DNA of 64,000 nt. Origin: CBFIGX01 sp965662265 (GTDB lineage: Bacteria; Bacteroidota; Bacteroidia; Flavobacteriales; UBA7430). Location of the stretch: the NCBI GenBank assembly GCA_965662265.1, contig CBFIGX010000001.1, positions 310,001 to 374,000 on the forward strand, in the 5' to 3' direction. Of this stretch, positions 26,107 to 34,391 are shown piece after piece (within the stretch, counting starts at the first letter, position 1; every line of letters begins with the position of its first letter). The notes below the pieces were generated by a model. It was not told the origin of the DNA, made no database searches, and saw only the letters and a list, made by a program, of their open reading frames with translations. The position numbers and the translations under genes were made by a program.

Positions 26107-26953
26107 GTGTGTTTTTATCTTTGTTTTTAAACCATCCGTTTAACAGAACTCCCGAAAGTAATAGGAAAATTCCAAATAAACTCATAAATGAATACGTTTC
26201 TCCAAAAATGAAATAGCCATAACTAAACGCAAATAGTACTCCAATATACTTGTAAATCATAATATTACCCGCTATATCGCTCTGTATCCCCTTGGTCATA
26301 TAAATCTGTGCTACTTGAGTAATTATTCCCAACAACATTAAATAGAGCCAATCTATCCCAATAGGTCTTACCCATTGAAAGAAAGACAGCATACCCATAA
26401 TGGGTGTCGCTATCAGAGGAAAGTAGAACACAACAACTAGAGGGTGTTCAGAATTTCTAAGCATCCTAATACAGTTGTACGCCAAACCAGACAAACAAGC
26501 AGAGGCGAGGCCTATAAGTACATATTGGTAAGATATTTGACCTGAAACATCAAAGCCTTTAAGCAAAAACACTCCTAGAAAGGAGAGCCCGAAAAACAAC
26601 CATTGTCTATGCTTTACTTTTTCTCTTAATAGCCATATGGCAAATAAAGCAGTAAATATAGGAGACAGATACTGAATAGTTACTGCCCCTGCCAGCGGCA
26701 TATTTTGTAAAGTCATAAAAAATAAGGTTAAAGCAGTAACCCCAAAAAAGCCTCTGGCGATAAGTCCTTTTCTATTATTTCCTAACACAGGCACCTTTTT
26801 TTTCTTTAGCAACAGATAACTTATTATCAACGAGACCACAGATCTAAAAAAAACCAATTCGAAAACAGGAATATGTGGTAGGGCTTTGATGCACAAATGC
26901 ATTAATGAAAATGCAAATGAAGAAATAATCATATACTTAGCTCCCTGGTTCAT
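26069..26953 (-). CDS. EamA/DMT-family transporter
   Basis: This 294-residue inner-membrane protein has ten predicted helices in two EamA repeats, with the repeat junction near residue 145. I chose the ATG at 26953 (MNQGAKYMIIS); a longer frame to 27001 would place polar residues ahead of the first helix. A TATATTTG box at 26970-26977 on the reverse strand lies 17 bases upstream. Drug/metabolite transporters of this type export small metabolites; the substrate is unknown. It is divergent from the Crp-type regulator, 119 bases away. Confidence 0.88.
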   Translation of the reverse strand: MNQGAKYMIISSFAFSLMHLCIKALPHIPVFELVFFRSVVSLIISYLLLKKKKVPVLGNNRKGLIARGFFGVTALTLFFMTLQNMPLAGAVTIQYLSPIFTALFAIWLLREKVKHRQWLFFGLSFLGVFLLKGFDVSGQISYQYVLIGLASACLSGLAYNCIRMLRNSEHPLVVVFYFPLIATPIMGMLSFFQWVRPIGIDWLYLMLLGIITQVAQIYMTKGIQSDIAGNIMIYKYIGVLFAFSYGYFIFGETYSFMSLFGIFLLLSGVLLNGWFKNKDKNTHGDITSSKVVVK

Positions 26954-27047
26954 TCGTTTAATTTTGATGCAAATATAAATAGAATTGTTGCCAAATAACA
27001 TACAGTAGCAATGCTGTTTAATAGCTTACTTATAGTTTATAAACTTC

Positions 27048-27055
27048 TATCTTTG
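27048..27055 (+). promoter_or_regulatory. Candidate -7 box of the Crp-type regulator
   Basis: TATCTTTG matches TAnnTTTG, 17 bases before the ATG at 27073. A perfect 12-bp palindrome (AGTTTATAAACT, 27034-27045) lies immediately upstream, where a bound protein would hinder polymerase. No -33 TTTG is apparent. Confidence 0.45.
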
Positions 27056-27072
27056 CATCTTAACATCAATGT

Positions 27073-27714
27073 ATGAAAGATTACAAGGACAAGCTTCTCT
27101 ATCACTACGGATCTATTTTTGAAGAGGTCTTAATTAAAGAGATTTGTGCCGTTTCAAAGTACAAGGCACTCGCTAGTGAAGAACCTATCATCAATATTGG
27201 CGACACCATTCAATACATGCCTCTGCTTTTAAAAGGTGTCATTAAAGTATTAAGAGTAGACACCCTAGGCAATGAAGTTTTTCTATACCATCTAGAAAAA
27301 GGTGGTACCTGTGCTATGTCGATTTCTTGCTGTTTGGGAAATAAAAAAAGTGAAATTATCGCCCTTGCAGAAGAAGACTGCGAACTTTTACTAATTCCAG
27401 TTGAATATCACATGGAGTGGCTGTGTAAATATAATAGCTGGAAAAGTTTTATCTTTAATTCTTATCATAATCGCCTAGAAGAAATGTTATTGGTAGTTGA
27501 TAGTCTTGCTTTTATGAAAATGGATGAGCGTTTACTAAAATATCTTCGCGATAAAAGCAAAGTGTTGGATACATTAGACCTAGAAATTACGCATCAAAGC
27601 ATTGCGCTTGAATTAAGTACATCGAGAGAAGTTATTTCTAGGTTATTAAAAAAAATGGAGCACCGAAAACTCATAAAGTTATCGCGAAATAAAATTCATT
27701 TTATAGAACTGTGA
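27073..27714 (+). CDS. Crp/Fnr-family transcription regulator of the sulfur locus
   Basis: The 213-residue protein has a cyclic-nucleotide-binding-like beta roll (about 1-120), a dimerisation helix and a winged helix (about 165-213). The recognition helix reads TSREVISRLLKK, with Arg185, Glu186, Ser189 and Arg190. Arg-Glu-x3-Arg is the E. coli CRP reading head for GTGA half sites, and Ser189 also recalls Fnr. The phosphate-binding cassette of CRP is not kept; instead there is TCAMSISCC with Cys80, Cys86 and Cys87, plus Cys25, Cys103 and Cys118. This suggests thiol or persulfide sensing rather than cAMP binding, which is an inference. A TGTGA-N6-TCACA site overlaps its stop codon and precedes the exporter gene. 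Confidence 0.88.
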   Translation: MKDYKDKLLYHYGSIFEEVLIKEICAVSKYKALASEEPIINIGDTIQYMPLLLKGVIKVLRVDTLGNEVFLYHLEKGGTCAMSISCCLGNKKSEIIALAEEDCELLLIPVEYHMEWLCKYNSWKSFIFNSYHNRLEEMLLVVDSLAFMKMDERLLKYLRDKSKVLDTLDLEITHQSIALELSTSREVISRLLKKMEHRKLIKLSRNKIHFIEL

Positions 27715-27725
27715 TTTATATCACA
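27710..27725. promoter_or_regulatory. CRP-type operator TGTGA-N6-TCACA
   Basis: Both half sites match the CRP consensus exactly. The centre (27717.5) lies about 40 bases upstream of the start point expected from the TACCTTTG box at 27747-27754, which is the class II activator position. The -33 element is missing, as expected for an activated promoter. It overlaps the stop codon of the Crp-type gene, the obvious candidate to bind it. Confidence 0.65.
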
Positions 27726-27746
27726 CTTTAATAACTTGAATGCGCT

Positions 27747-27754
27747 TACCTTTG
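27747..27754 (+). promoter_or_regulatory. -7 box of the sulfur operon
   Basis: TACCTTTG matches TAnnTTTG, 16 bases upstream of the TauE/SafE ATG at 27771. No TTTG is found 19-21 bases upstream; that space holds the right half of the operator. The expected start is near 27758. Confidence 0.6.
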
Positions 27755-27770
27755 CATCAAAAGAATTTGA

Positions 27771-28577
27771 ATGGTAGAAATTATTAGCTATTTATGCGCC
27801 TTGTGTATAGGTTTAACTCTTGGATTAATTGGAGGGGGCGGCTCTATCTTAACCATACCTGTGCTCGTATATATTATGGGTGTAGAGCCTGTATTGGCTA
27901 CTGCGTACTCCTTATTTGTTGTGGGTGTTTCTGCTTTAGTTGGGGCAATAAAAAATATTTTATTAAAAAATATTGATTTCGAAATTGGAGTTTTCTTTGC
28001 TATTCCTTCTTTATTAGCTATTTACGTAACTCGGAGTACTCTAGTTCCTGCTATACCTGATATCATATACACACACCCTTCTTTTACGCTTACCAAACCT
28101 TTGGCCATAATGGTTTTCTTCGCCATTATCATGCTTTTGGCTTCCGTCTCTATGATTAGAAGTAAAAAAAAAGACGACGACGAAAGCTCAGAAGAAAATT
28201 TGTTTAAATCTCCCCATTACCTAATAATTATGTTGGAAGGCCTAGTGGTGGGTGTTATTACGGGGATTGTAGGTGCTGGCGGTGGTTTTCTAATCATCCC
28301 TGCATTGGTTCTTCTTGGCAGACTCCCTATGAAAAAAGCGGTTGGAACATCTCTTATGATTATAGCTGCTAAGTCGCTTATTGGTTTTTCTGGAGATCTT
28401 GTTATAGGGGTAAATATAGACTGGCTTTTCCTTCTTATTTTCACTTGTTTTTCTACCTTAGGGATAGGCTTAGGCGTCTTCTTATCGAAATTTGTTAACG
28501 GTGGGAGTCTCAAAAAGGGCTTTGGTTATTTCGTATTTGTAATGGCTCTTTTTGTGCTTACAAAAGAACTTATGTAA
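27771..28577 (+). CDS. Sulfite exporter TauE/SafE family protein
   Basis: The 268-residue membrane protein has about eight helices and the two Gly-rich family repeats, GLTLGLIGGGGSILTIPVL (about 15-33) and GVITGIVGAGGGFLIIPAL (about 161-179). The family moves sulfite, sulfoacetate or other sulfur anions. It is the first gene behind the CRP-type operator and shares a base with the DUF983 start. With the persulfide dioxygenase downstream, sulfite export is the natural guess, since that enzyme releases sulfite. Confidence 0.9.
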   Translation: MVEIISYLCALCIGLTLGLIGGGGSILTIPVLVYIMGVEPVLATAYSLFVVGVSALVGAIKNILLKNIDFEIGVFFAIPSLLAIYVTRSTLVPAIPDIIYTHPSFTLTKPLAIMVFFAIIMLLASVSMIRSKKKDDDESSEENLFKSPHYLIIMLEGLVVGVITGIVGAGGGFLIIPALVLLGRLPMKKAVGTSLMIIAAKSLIGFSGDLVIGVNIDWLFLLIFTCFSTLGIGLGVFLSKFVNGGSLKKGFGYFVFVMALFVLTKELM

Positions 28578-28951
28578 TGATTGGAAAAGGGACTAAATTA
28601 TATAGCGTACTCAACAATAAATGCCCGAAGTGTCATGAAGGCTCTTTTTTTATTTCGCAGCCATATGCCTTAAATACCTTTGGCAAAAAACACGAATACT
28701 GTTCGTGTTGTGGTTTGAAATTCGAAAGAGAACCAGGCTTCTTGTATGGTTCTATGTATATTACCTATGCTATAGGTGCAGGATTGTTTTTGGTGTGGTG
28801 GCTTCTTCAAACCACCCTATTTCCAAGTATGGAGGCGCATATCATGATTTTAATTATGGCAGCCTTGCAAATAGTGATTGCACCGCTTAGTTTATATCTA
28901 GCGAAATTAATTTGGATCAATCTTTTTTTTAGCTATCAAAAAAATCAATGA
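28577..28951 (+). CDS. DUF983 zinc-ribbon membrane protein
   Basis: The 124-residue protein has an N-terminal zinc ribbon (CPKC at 15-18 and CSCC near 42-45) followed by two transmembrane helices (about 58-78 and 88-108). This is the DUF983 pattern. Members are usually found near cytochrome oxidase genes, so its position inside a sulfur-oxidation operon is uncommon. The ATG shares a base with the upstream stop, supporting translational coupling. Function unknown; thiol or metal chemistry by the two CxxC-like pairs is possible. Confidence 0.85.
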   Translation: MIGKGTKLYSVLNNKCPKCHEGSFFISQPYALNTFGKKHEYCSCCGLKFEREPGFLYGSMYITYAIGAGLFLVWWLLQTTLFPSMEAHIMILIMAALQIVIAPLSLYLAKLIWINLFFSYQKNQ

Positions 28952-29007
28952 ATGGAGTTTTATCTTGCATATATTATTAACCTTTTTGAGTCATCAAATC
29001 TAAGACT

Positions 29008-30420
29008 ATGAAAGTAGAACAAATTTACACTAAATGTTTAGCGGAAGCAGCTTACTATATAGAGTCGGCGGGTGAAGCTGTTATTATAGATCCTCTAAGA
29101 GAGGTGGATTCTTACATAGAAAAAGCGAAAGAAAATAAGGCTTCTATTAAGTATATTTTAGAAACTCACTTTCACGCAGATTTTGTTTCGGGACATGTAG
29201 AGTTAGCAAAAAAAACAAATGCCACCATTGTTTATGGGCCTAATGCAGAAGCAGAATTTGAGATGAAGGTTGCAACAGATGGCGAAATACTAAAAGTAGG
29301 TAATGCACAAATTAAAGTTATTCATACCCCTGGGCACACAATGGAGTCTACCTGCTACCTACTTATAGACGAAAAGGGTAAAGAAACAGCACTATTCTCT
29401 GGAGACACATTATTTATTGGCGATGTGGGCCGACCAGATTTAGCTGTTAAAACTGTGCTTTCTAGAGAAGATTTAGCTGGGCATTTGTATGATTCTTTAC
29501 GGAAGAAGATTATTCCATTAAGCGATGATATTGTTGTGTATCCTGCACACGGTGCAGGGTCGGCATGTGGGAAAAATTTAAGTAAAGAAACCTACGATAC
29601 CTTGGGTAATCAAAAAGCATCAAATTATGCGCTGAGGTTAGATATGACCAAGGCTCAATTTATTGCCGAAGTATTGGATGGCATTCTCCCAGCACCACAA
29701 TATTTTCCTAAAAATGCAAGAATGAATGCCTCTGCTCAAACTATGAGTGTCGATACAATCATTGAAAAAGGAACACGAGAACTAGAAATAGATGAATTTG
29801 AAGCAGAGGTTAAAGGGGGTGCGTTAATTTTGGATGTTAGGCATCAAAAAGACTTTATAAAAGGTTTTATCCCAAAAGCTTGGTTTATAGGGATAGATGG
29901 TGGTTTTGCCCCTTGGGTGGGTGCACTGATTCACAATATCAACCAAAAAATTGTTATCGTCTGTCCTGAAGGACGCGAACAAGAAGTGGTAACTCGATTG
30001 GCTCGTGTTGGATATGACCATACTGTTGGTTTCTTAAAAGGGGGGTTTAGCGCTTGGCAAAAGGCCAATAAAGCTATCGAAACGATTGCGCAAGAAGATG
30101 CAGACACTTATGCAAAACACTATAAAACAGGAGTCTACACCTTAGATGTTCGCAAACCTGGAGAGTTTTCTTCAGAGCGTGTTAATGATGTGCAACACCT
30201 TCCGCTAGACTATATTTTTAATCATATAGATGAACTTGATGCAAATAAAACCTATCATGTGCATTGTGCAGGTGGTTACAGATCTGTGATTGCTATTTCC
30301 ATACTAAAAGCAAAAGGCTTTGAAAACCTTATCGATATAGCTGGTGGTTTTGGGGCAATTAGACAAACGGATATTCCTACTACAGATTACGTTTGCCCAA
30401 GTACCATAAATCAATCTTAA
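29008..30420 (+). CDS. Persulfide dioxygenase-type MBL protein with two rhodanese domains
   Basis: The 470-residue cytosolic protein has an N-terminal metallo-beta-lactamase domain of the ETHE1/persulfide dioxygenase kind (1-245) and two rhodanese domains (about 262-355 and 370-460). His54, His56, Asp58 and His63 sit in THFHADFVSGH; His54, His110 and Asp133 correspond to the ETHE1 iron ligands. The first rhodanese domain has Cys319 in a short CPEGRE loop. The second has a full active loop CAGGYRS with Cys420. The likely reaction is oxidation of glutathione or low-molecular-weight persulfide to sulfite, coupled to sulfane-sulfur transfer. It is followed by the YeeE halves 24 bases later. Confidence 0.92.
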   Translation: MKVEQIYTKCLAEAAYYIESAGEAVIIDPLREVDSYIEKAKENKASIKYILETHFHADFVSGHVELAKKTNATIVYGPNAEAEFEMKVATDGEILKVGNAQIKVIHTPGHTMESTCYLLIDEKGKETALFSGDTLFIGDVGRPDLAVKTVLSREDLAGHLYDSLRKKIIPLSDDIVVYPAHGAGSACGKNLSKETYDTLGNQKASNYALRLDMTKAQFIAEVLDGILPAPQYFPKNARMNASAQTMSVDTIIEKGTRELEIDEFEAEVKGGALILDVRHQKDFIKGFIPKAWFIGIDGGFAPWVGALIHNINQKIVIVCPEGREQEVVTRLARVGYDHTVGFLKGGFSAWQKANKAIETIAQEDADTYAKHYKTGVYTLDVRKPGEFSSERVNDVQHLPLDYIFNHIDELDANKTYHVHCAGGYRSVIAISILKAKGFENLIDIAGGFGAIRQTDIPTTDYVCPSTINQS

Positions 30421-30444
30421 CAATAATACATTAAACTATCCATC

Positions 30445-30996
30445 ATGAAATTCATACTTGAGCCATGGCCATGGTATATTGCCGGACCACTTATTGGACT
30501 TTTAGTGCCTACACTTTTACTTCTAGGAAAACAGCTTGGTGTTTCTTCTAGCTTTAGACATGCTTGTGCCGCTACTCTTCCGTCCAACATCCCATTTCTT
30601 AATTATAATTGGAAAGAACATTCCTGGAATTTAGTTTTTGTGCTGGGCATTATTTTAGGCGGATACCTTGGTTCTGAACTTTTAAGTTCAAGCGATACTA
30701 TAAGTCTATCGGAAGATACCAAAAACACCTTGGCTTCTATGAATATTAGTAGTGAGGGTGGATATATTCCAGAGCAGCTTTTTGGTTGGGAATTTTTTAC
30801 CAGTTTAAAAGGCTTTCTATTTATTGTAATGGGTGGGTTTGTTATTGGGTTTGGAACTCGATATGCAGGCGGCTGTACTTCAGGCCATGCTATTATGGGC
30901 CTATCCAACCTTCAACTACCCTCATTAATAGCAGTTGTCTTTTTCTTTGTGGGTGGCTTAGCCATGACACACTTCATTCTTCCTCATCTTTTTTAG
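30445..30996 (+). CDS. YeeE/YedE-family sulfur transporter, first half
   Basis: The 183-residue membrane protein has about four to five helices with the conserved GGCTSGHAIMG motif (Cys144) and another Cys at 41. In full-length YeeE, cysteines in such motifs relay thiosulfate through the membrane. Here the transporter is split; the second half follows 10 bases downstream. Uptake of thiosulfate or another sulfane-sulfur species for the dioxygenase-rhodanese enzyme is the likely role. Confidence 0.88.
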   Translation: MKFILEPWPWYIAGPLIGLLVPTLLLLGKQLGVSSSFRHACAATLPSNIPFLNYNWKEHSWNLVFVLGIILGGYLGSELLSSSDTISLSEDTKNTLASMNISSEGGYIPEQLFGWEFFTSLKGFLFIVMGGFVIGFGTRYAGGCTSGHAIMGLSNLQLPSLIAVVFFFVGGLAMTHFILPHLF

Positions 30997-31006
30997 TTAA
31001 ATCATT

Positions 31007-31417
31007 ATGAAAAATATTCCCTTTTTAGTTCTAGGTACCGTTTTCGGTATTATTCTTACAAAAGCACAAGTAGTTTCTTGGTATAAAATATTTGAGATGT
31101 TTCAATTTGACAGCTTTCACCTATACGGTGTAATAGGTTCTGCCGTGCTTGTTGGTGCTTTATCTATAGCTATTATTAAGAAAAAGCACATAAAAAATAA
31201 CAAGGGCGAAACCATACAGATTGCTGACAAAAAAAATCATAAAGGGGCGATTATTGGAGGAGCTTTATTTGGAATGGGTTGGGCAATGATAGGAATTTGC
31301 CCGGGTACACTTTACGCTTTAATTGGCCATGGCTATGTCACTATGATTGTTGTATTCATAAGTGTGCTGGCGGGTACTTGGACTTATGCATTATTAAAGG
31401 ATCGATTACCTCATTAA
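31007..31417 (+). CDS. YeeE/YedE-family sulfur transporter, second half (DUF6691-like)
   Basis: The 136-residue membrane protein has about four helices and the motif GMGWAMIGICPGTLYALIGHG with Cys98, the counterpart of the second YeeE repeat. It follows the first half by 10 bases and ends the operon, 45 bases before the convergent polA stop. I see no hairpin terminator in that gap. The two proteins probably form one thiosulfate-type channel. Confidence 0.88.
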   Translation: MKNIPFLVLGTVFGIILTKAQVVSWYKIFEMFQFDSFHLYGVIGSAVLVGALSIAIIKKKHIKNNKGETIQIADKKNHKGAIIGGALFGMGWAMIGICPGTLYALIGHGYVTMIVVFISVLAGTWTYALLKDRLPH

Positions 31418-31462
31418 CTTCCTTTAATTAATCTATGTGGTTTACTGGCTTGGCTGATAAAT

Positions 31463-34276
31463 TTAATGGGCTTCTAACCAGGTTTGCCCTTCGCCCATAT
31501 CTATAAGTAAAGGTACTTGAGTGGGGTATACATTTTCCATAGCCTCTTTAATGAGGCTTTTAAGTTGAGGTAGTTCGGTTTTTAAAGCGTCAAACACGAG
31601 TTCGTCGTGAACCTGAAGTAGCATTTTAGACTTTAAGCCTTGGGCTTCGATTTGCTCCTGTACTTTTATCATAGCCAGCTTAATAATGTCGGCAGCAGAA
31701 CCTTGAACAGGTGCGTTTATGGCGTTTCTTTCGGCATGTCCTCGCACTACTGCATTTCTAGAATTAATGTCTTTTAGTCTGCGTTTTCTACCCAATAAAG
31801 TTTTTACATAGCCATGTTCTCTTGCAAAAGCTATGTTGGCATCCATGTACTTCTTTAATTTAGGATAGGTTTCAAAGTAATTTTTTATGATTGCGGCAGC
31901 TTCTTTTCGTGATAGTGTGGATTGTTGGCTAAGTCCAAAAGCGGAAACTCCATAAATTATTCCAAAGTTTACTGTTTTCGCATTAGAGCGCATTTCTCTG
32001 GTAACTTCTTCTAAGGGAACATCAAATATTTTTGAAGCTGTTGCTGTGTGAATATCTAATCCTTGCTGAAAAGCTTCGACCATAGCGCTGTCTTTACTCA
32101 TTTCTGCAATAAGCCTTAATTCTACTTGAGAATAATCTGCGGCGAGTAAAGTATGTTGTTGATCTCTAGGAATAAAGGCCTTTCTCACCTCTCTACCTTT
32201 TTCTGTTCGGATAGGTATGTTTTGAAGATTAGGATTATTTGAACTTAATCTTCCTGTGGCAGCCACCGCTTGGTTAAAAGAGGTGTGGATGTGGTTAGTT
32301 TTTTGGTTCACCATTTCTGGCAAAGCGTTTACGTAGGTAGATCGGAGTTTTTGTAAAGATCTAAAATCTAGAATTTTATCAATAATATCGTGCTTGTCTT
32401 TTAACTTTACCAACACGTCTTCAGAGGTAGAGTACTGCCCTGTTTTTGTTTTTTTAGCTTTGGCGTCTAACTTTAACTCATCAAACAGAACTTCGCCTAA
32501 TTGCTTTGGTGAGGCTATGTTAAAGTCTACCCCTGCAAGGCTGTAAATGTTATCTTGTAATTGCGCCAAACTTTGTTCTAGCTCTTCTGAAAATGCTTGC
32601 AAGCCCTTTACGTCGAGGTGTATCCCTTCTCTTTCCATTTTTGCCAATACAGCAACTAAAGGCATTTCCATAGTCTTGAAAATATCCATGAGCTGTTCTT
32701 GAAGCAGCATGGGCTCAAAAACTGTTTTTAGTTGCCAAGTAATATCAGCATCTTCACAGGCATAATCTTTTACTTTTATTGCCGGAAGGTCCATCATATT
32801 TATTGCAGCCTTCCCTTTGCCTAGTATATCTTCTATTTTAATTGGACTATAGTTCAAATAGGTTTCGGCTAAAACATTCATATTGTGACGCATGTCTGCC
32901 TGTAACAAATAATGGGCAATCATGGTATCAAAAAAATTCCCTTTTAAAAAGATATTATGATTAGCTAAAATATGATAATCATACTTTATGTTTTGACCTA
33001 CTTTTTGAATGCGCTGATTTTCAAAAAATGGCTTAAATATGGCTAATCGATCTTTTCTTGCTACCTCTTCTTTTGGAATGGGAACGTAGTAGGCCTCCTT
33101 TGCTTTAAATGAAAATGAGATGCCGACAATTTCGGCTTCTAGAGCCTTAAGAGAACTCGTTTCTGTATCAAAAGCTACCGATTTTAAGACCATCATCTTT
33201 TCTAACAAAGATTGGCAGTCTTGGTTGTTGTCTACTAAAGTGTAGTTAGGCTTAATGGTTTCTATGGTGTCGTATGCTGAAGAAAATAATATAGCTTCCT
33301 CCTGATTAGGCGTGGAAAAAAGATCAATTTGGCCTTGGGGTTCTTTTGAATTTTTTGTTTTGGGTACTTCCTTAGGTTCTGCTTTTGGCAAATTTTTTCC
33401 AAACCAGCGTTCTGCCAATCGCCTAAATTCTAATTCAGCAAATAAATCACGAACAGCTTCTTTATTCATTTCCTTACGAATAAATTCTTCTGCCTTAAAG
33501 TCTACGGGAACGGCTGTGTTTATGGTTGCCAATTTTTTTGATAAAAATGCTAATTCTTTGTTGGCTTCTACTTTTTCTTTTTGCTTCCCTTTTAGTAAGT
33601 CTGTATTTTCATACAAGCCCTCCATACTGTTGTATAGACCCAATAATTTTTTTGCTGTTTTATCCCCAACACCAGGAATACCAGGTATATTATCAGATGC
33701 GTCGCCCATCATGCCTAAGTAATCAATCACTTGATCTATACGTTTTATCTCAAATTTTTTCAGCACTTCAGGAATACCCCAAATCTCGGGTCCATTTCCC
33801 ATTCTTGGGGGTCTGTACATAAAAATATTTTCGGACACCAGTTGTGCAAAATCTTTGTCTGGGGTCATCATATATGTTGTAAATCCTTCTTTCTCTGCTT
33901 GTTTGGCTAAAGTTCCAATGATGTCATCTGCTTCAAATCCTGGTTTAGTAATCACTGGGATGTTTAGTGCTTCTAAAAGCTCAAAAATATAAGGAAGTGC
34001 TGTAGATATTCCTTCTGGCATGGCCTCACGTTGTGCCTTATATTCTTTGTATTCGATATGTCTTTCTGTTGGTTCTGAGGTATCAAAGCAAATAGCCCAA
34101 TGGCTAGGCTTCTCTTTCATCTGAACGTCCATAAGTGTATTTACCAAGCCAAGAATAGCCGAGGTGTCTTGCCCTTTAGAATTTATACGCGGGTTCTTAG
34201 CGAAAGCAAAGTAAGCTCTATATATCAATGCAAAGGCATCAAAAAGAAACAGCTTCTTTTCTGTATTTAAAGTCAT
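31463..34276 (-). CDS. polA: DNA polymerase I
   Basis: PolA removes primers and fills gaps. The 937 residues hold a 5'-3' exonuclease domain (about 1-290), a 3'-5' exonuclease domain whose motifs all look intact (AFDTETSSL, QNIKYDYHIL, YACEDAD), and the polymerase domain with motif A ADYSQVELR, motif B RSNAKTVNFGIIYG and motif C LLQVHDELVF. All three activities therefore seem present. The ATG at 34276 gives the usual N terminus (LFDAFALIYRAYFAF). It is monocistronic and convergent with the sulfur operon. Confidence 0.98.
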   Translation of the reverse strand: MTLNTEKKLFLFDAFALIYRAYFAFAKNPRINSKGQDTSAILGLVNTLMDVQMKEKPSHWAICFDTSEPTERHIEYKEYKAQREAMPEGISTALPYIFELLEALNIPVITKPGFEADDIIGTLAKQAEKEGFTTYMMTPDKDFAQLVSENIFMYRPPRMGNGPEIWGIPEVLKKFEIKRIDQVIDYLGMMGDASDNIPGIPGVGDKTAKKLLGLYNSMEGLYENTDLLKGKQKEKVEANKELAFLSKKLATINTAVPVDFKAEEFIRKEMNKEAVRDLFAELEFRRLAERWFGKNLPKAEPKEVPKTKNSKEPQGQIDLFSTPNQEEAILFSSAYDTIETIKPNYTLVDNNQDCQSLLEKMMVLKSVAFDTETSSLKALEAEIVGISFSFKAKEAYYVPIPKEEVARKDRLAIFKPFFENQRIQKVGQNIKYDYHILANHNIFLKGNFFDTMIAHYLLQADMRHNMNVLAETYLNYSPIKIEDILGKGKAAINMMDLPAIKVKDYACEDADITWQLKTVFEPMLLQEQLMDIFKTMEMPLVAVLAKMEREGIHLDVKGLQAFSEELEQSLAQLQDNIYSLAGVDFNIASPKQLGEVLFDELKLDAKAKKTKTGQYSTSEDVLVKLKDKHDIIDKILDFRSLQKLRSTYVNALPEMVNQKTNHIHTSFNQAVAATGRLSSNNPNLQNIPIRTEKGREVRKAFIPRDQQHTLLAADYSQVELRLIAEMSKDSAMVEAFQQGLDIHTATASKIFDVPLEEVTREMRSNAKTVNFGIIYGVSAFGLSQQSTLSRKEAAAIIKNYFETYPKLKKYMDANIAFAREHGYVKTLLGRKRRLKDINSRNAVVRGHAERNAINAPVQGSAADIIKLAMIKVQEQIEAQGLKSKMLLQVHDELVFDALKTELPQLKSLIKEAMENVYPTQVPLLIDMGEGQTWLEAH

Positions 34277-34391
34277 ATGTGATCGTATGTGTAAAAGCTA
34301 AGATAAGGATTTGTTTTGATGAAAAATGTATAATACCGTATATGATAGTGAATACATAAGGCAAAACTTTACTCCTTGTTTTAAGAACGTA

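Noticed and set aside
28985..28998. Fnr-like palindrome TTTGAGTCATCAAA before the persulfide dioxygenase gene
   Set aside because: The TTGA half sites are 4 bases apart instead of the 6 needed for a Crp/Fnr dimer, and no promoter box is placed correctly beside it.
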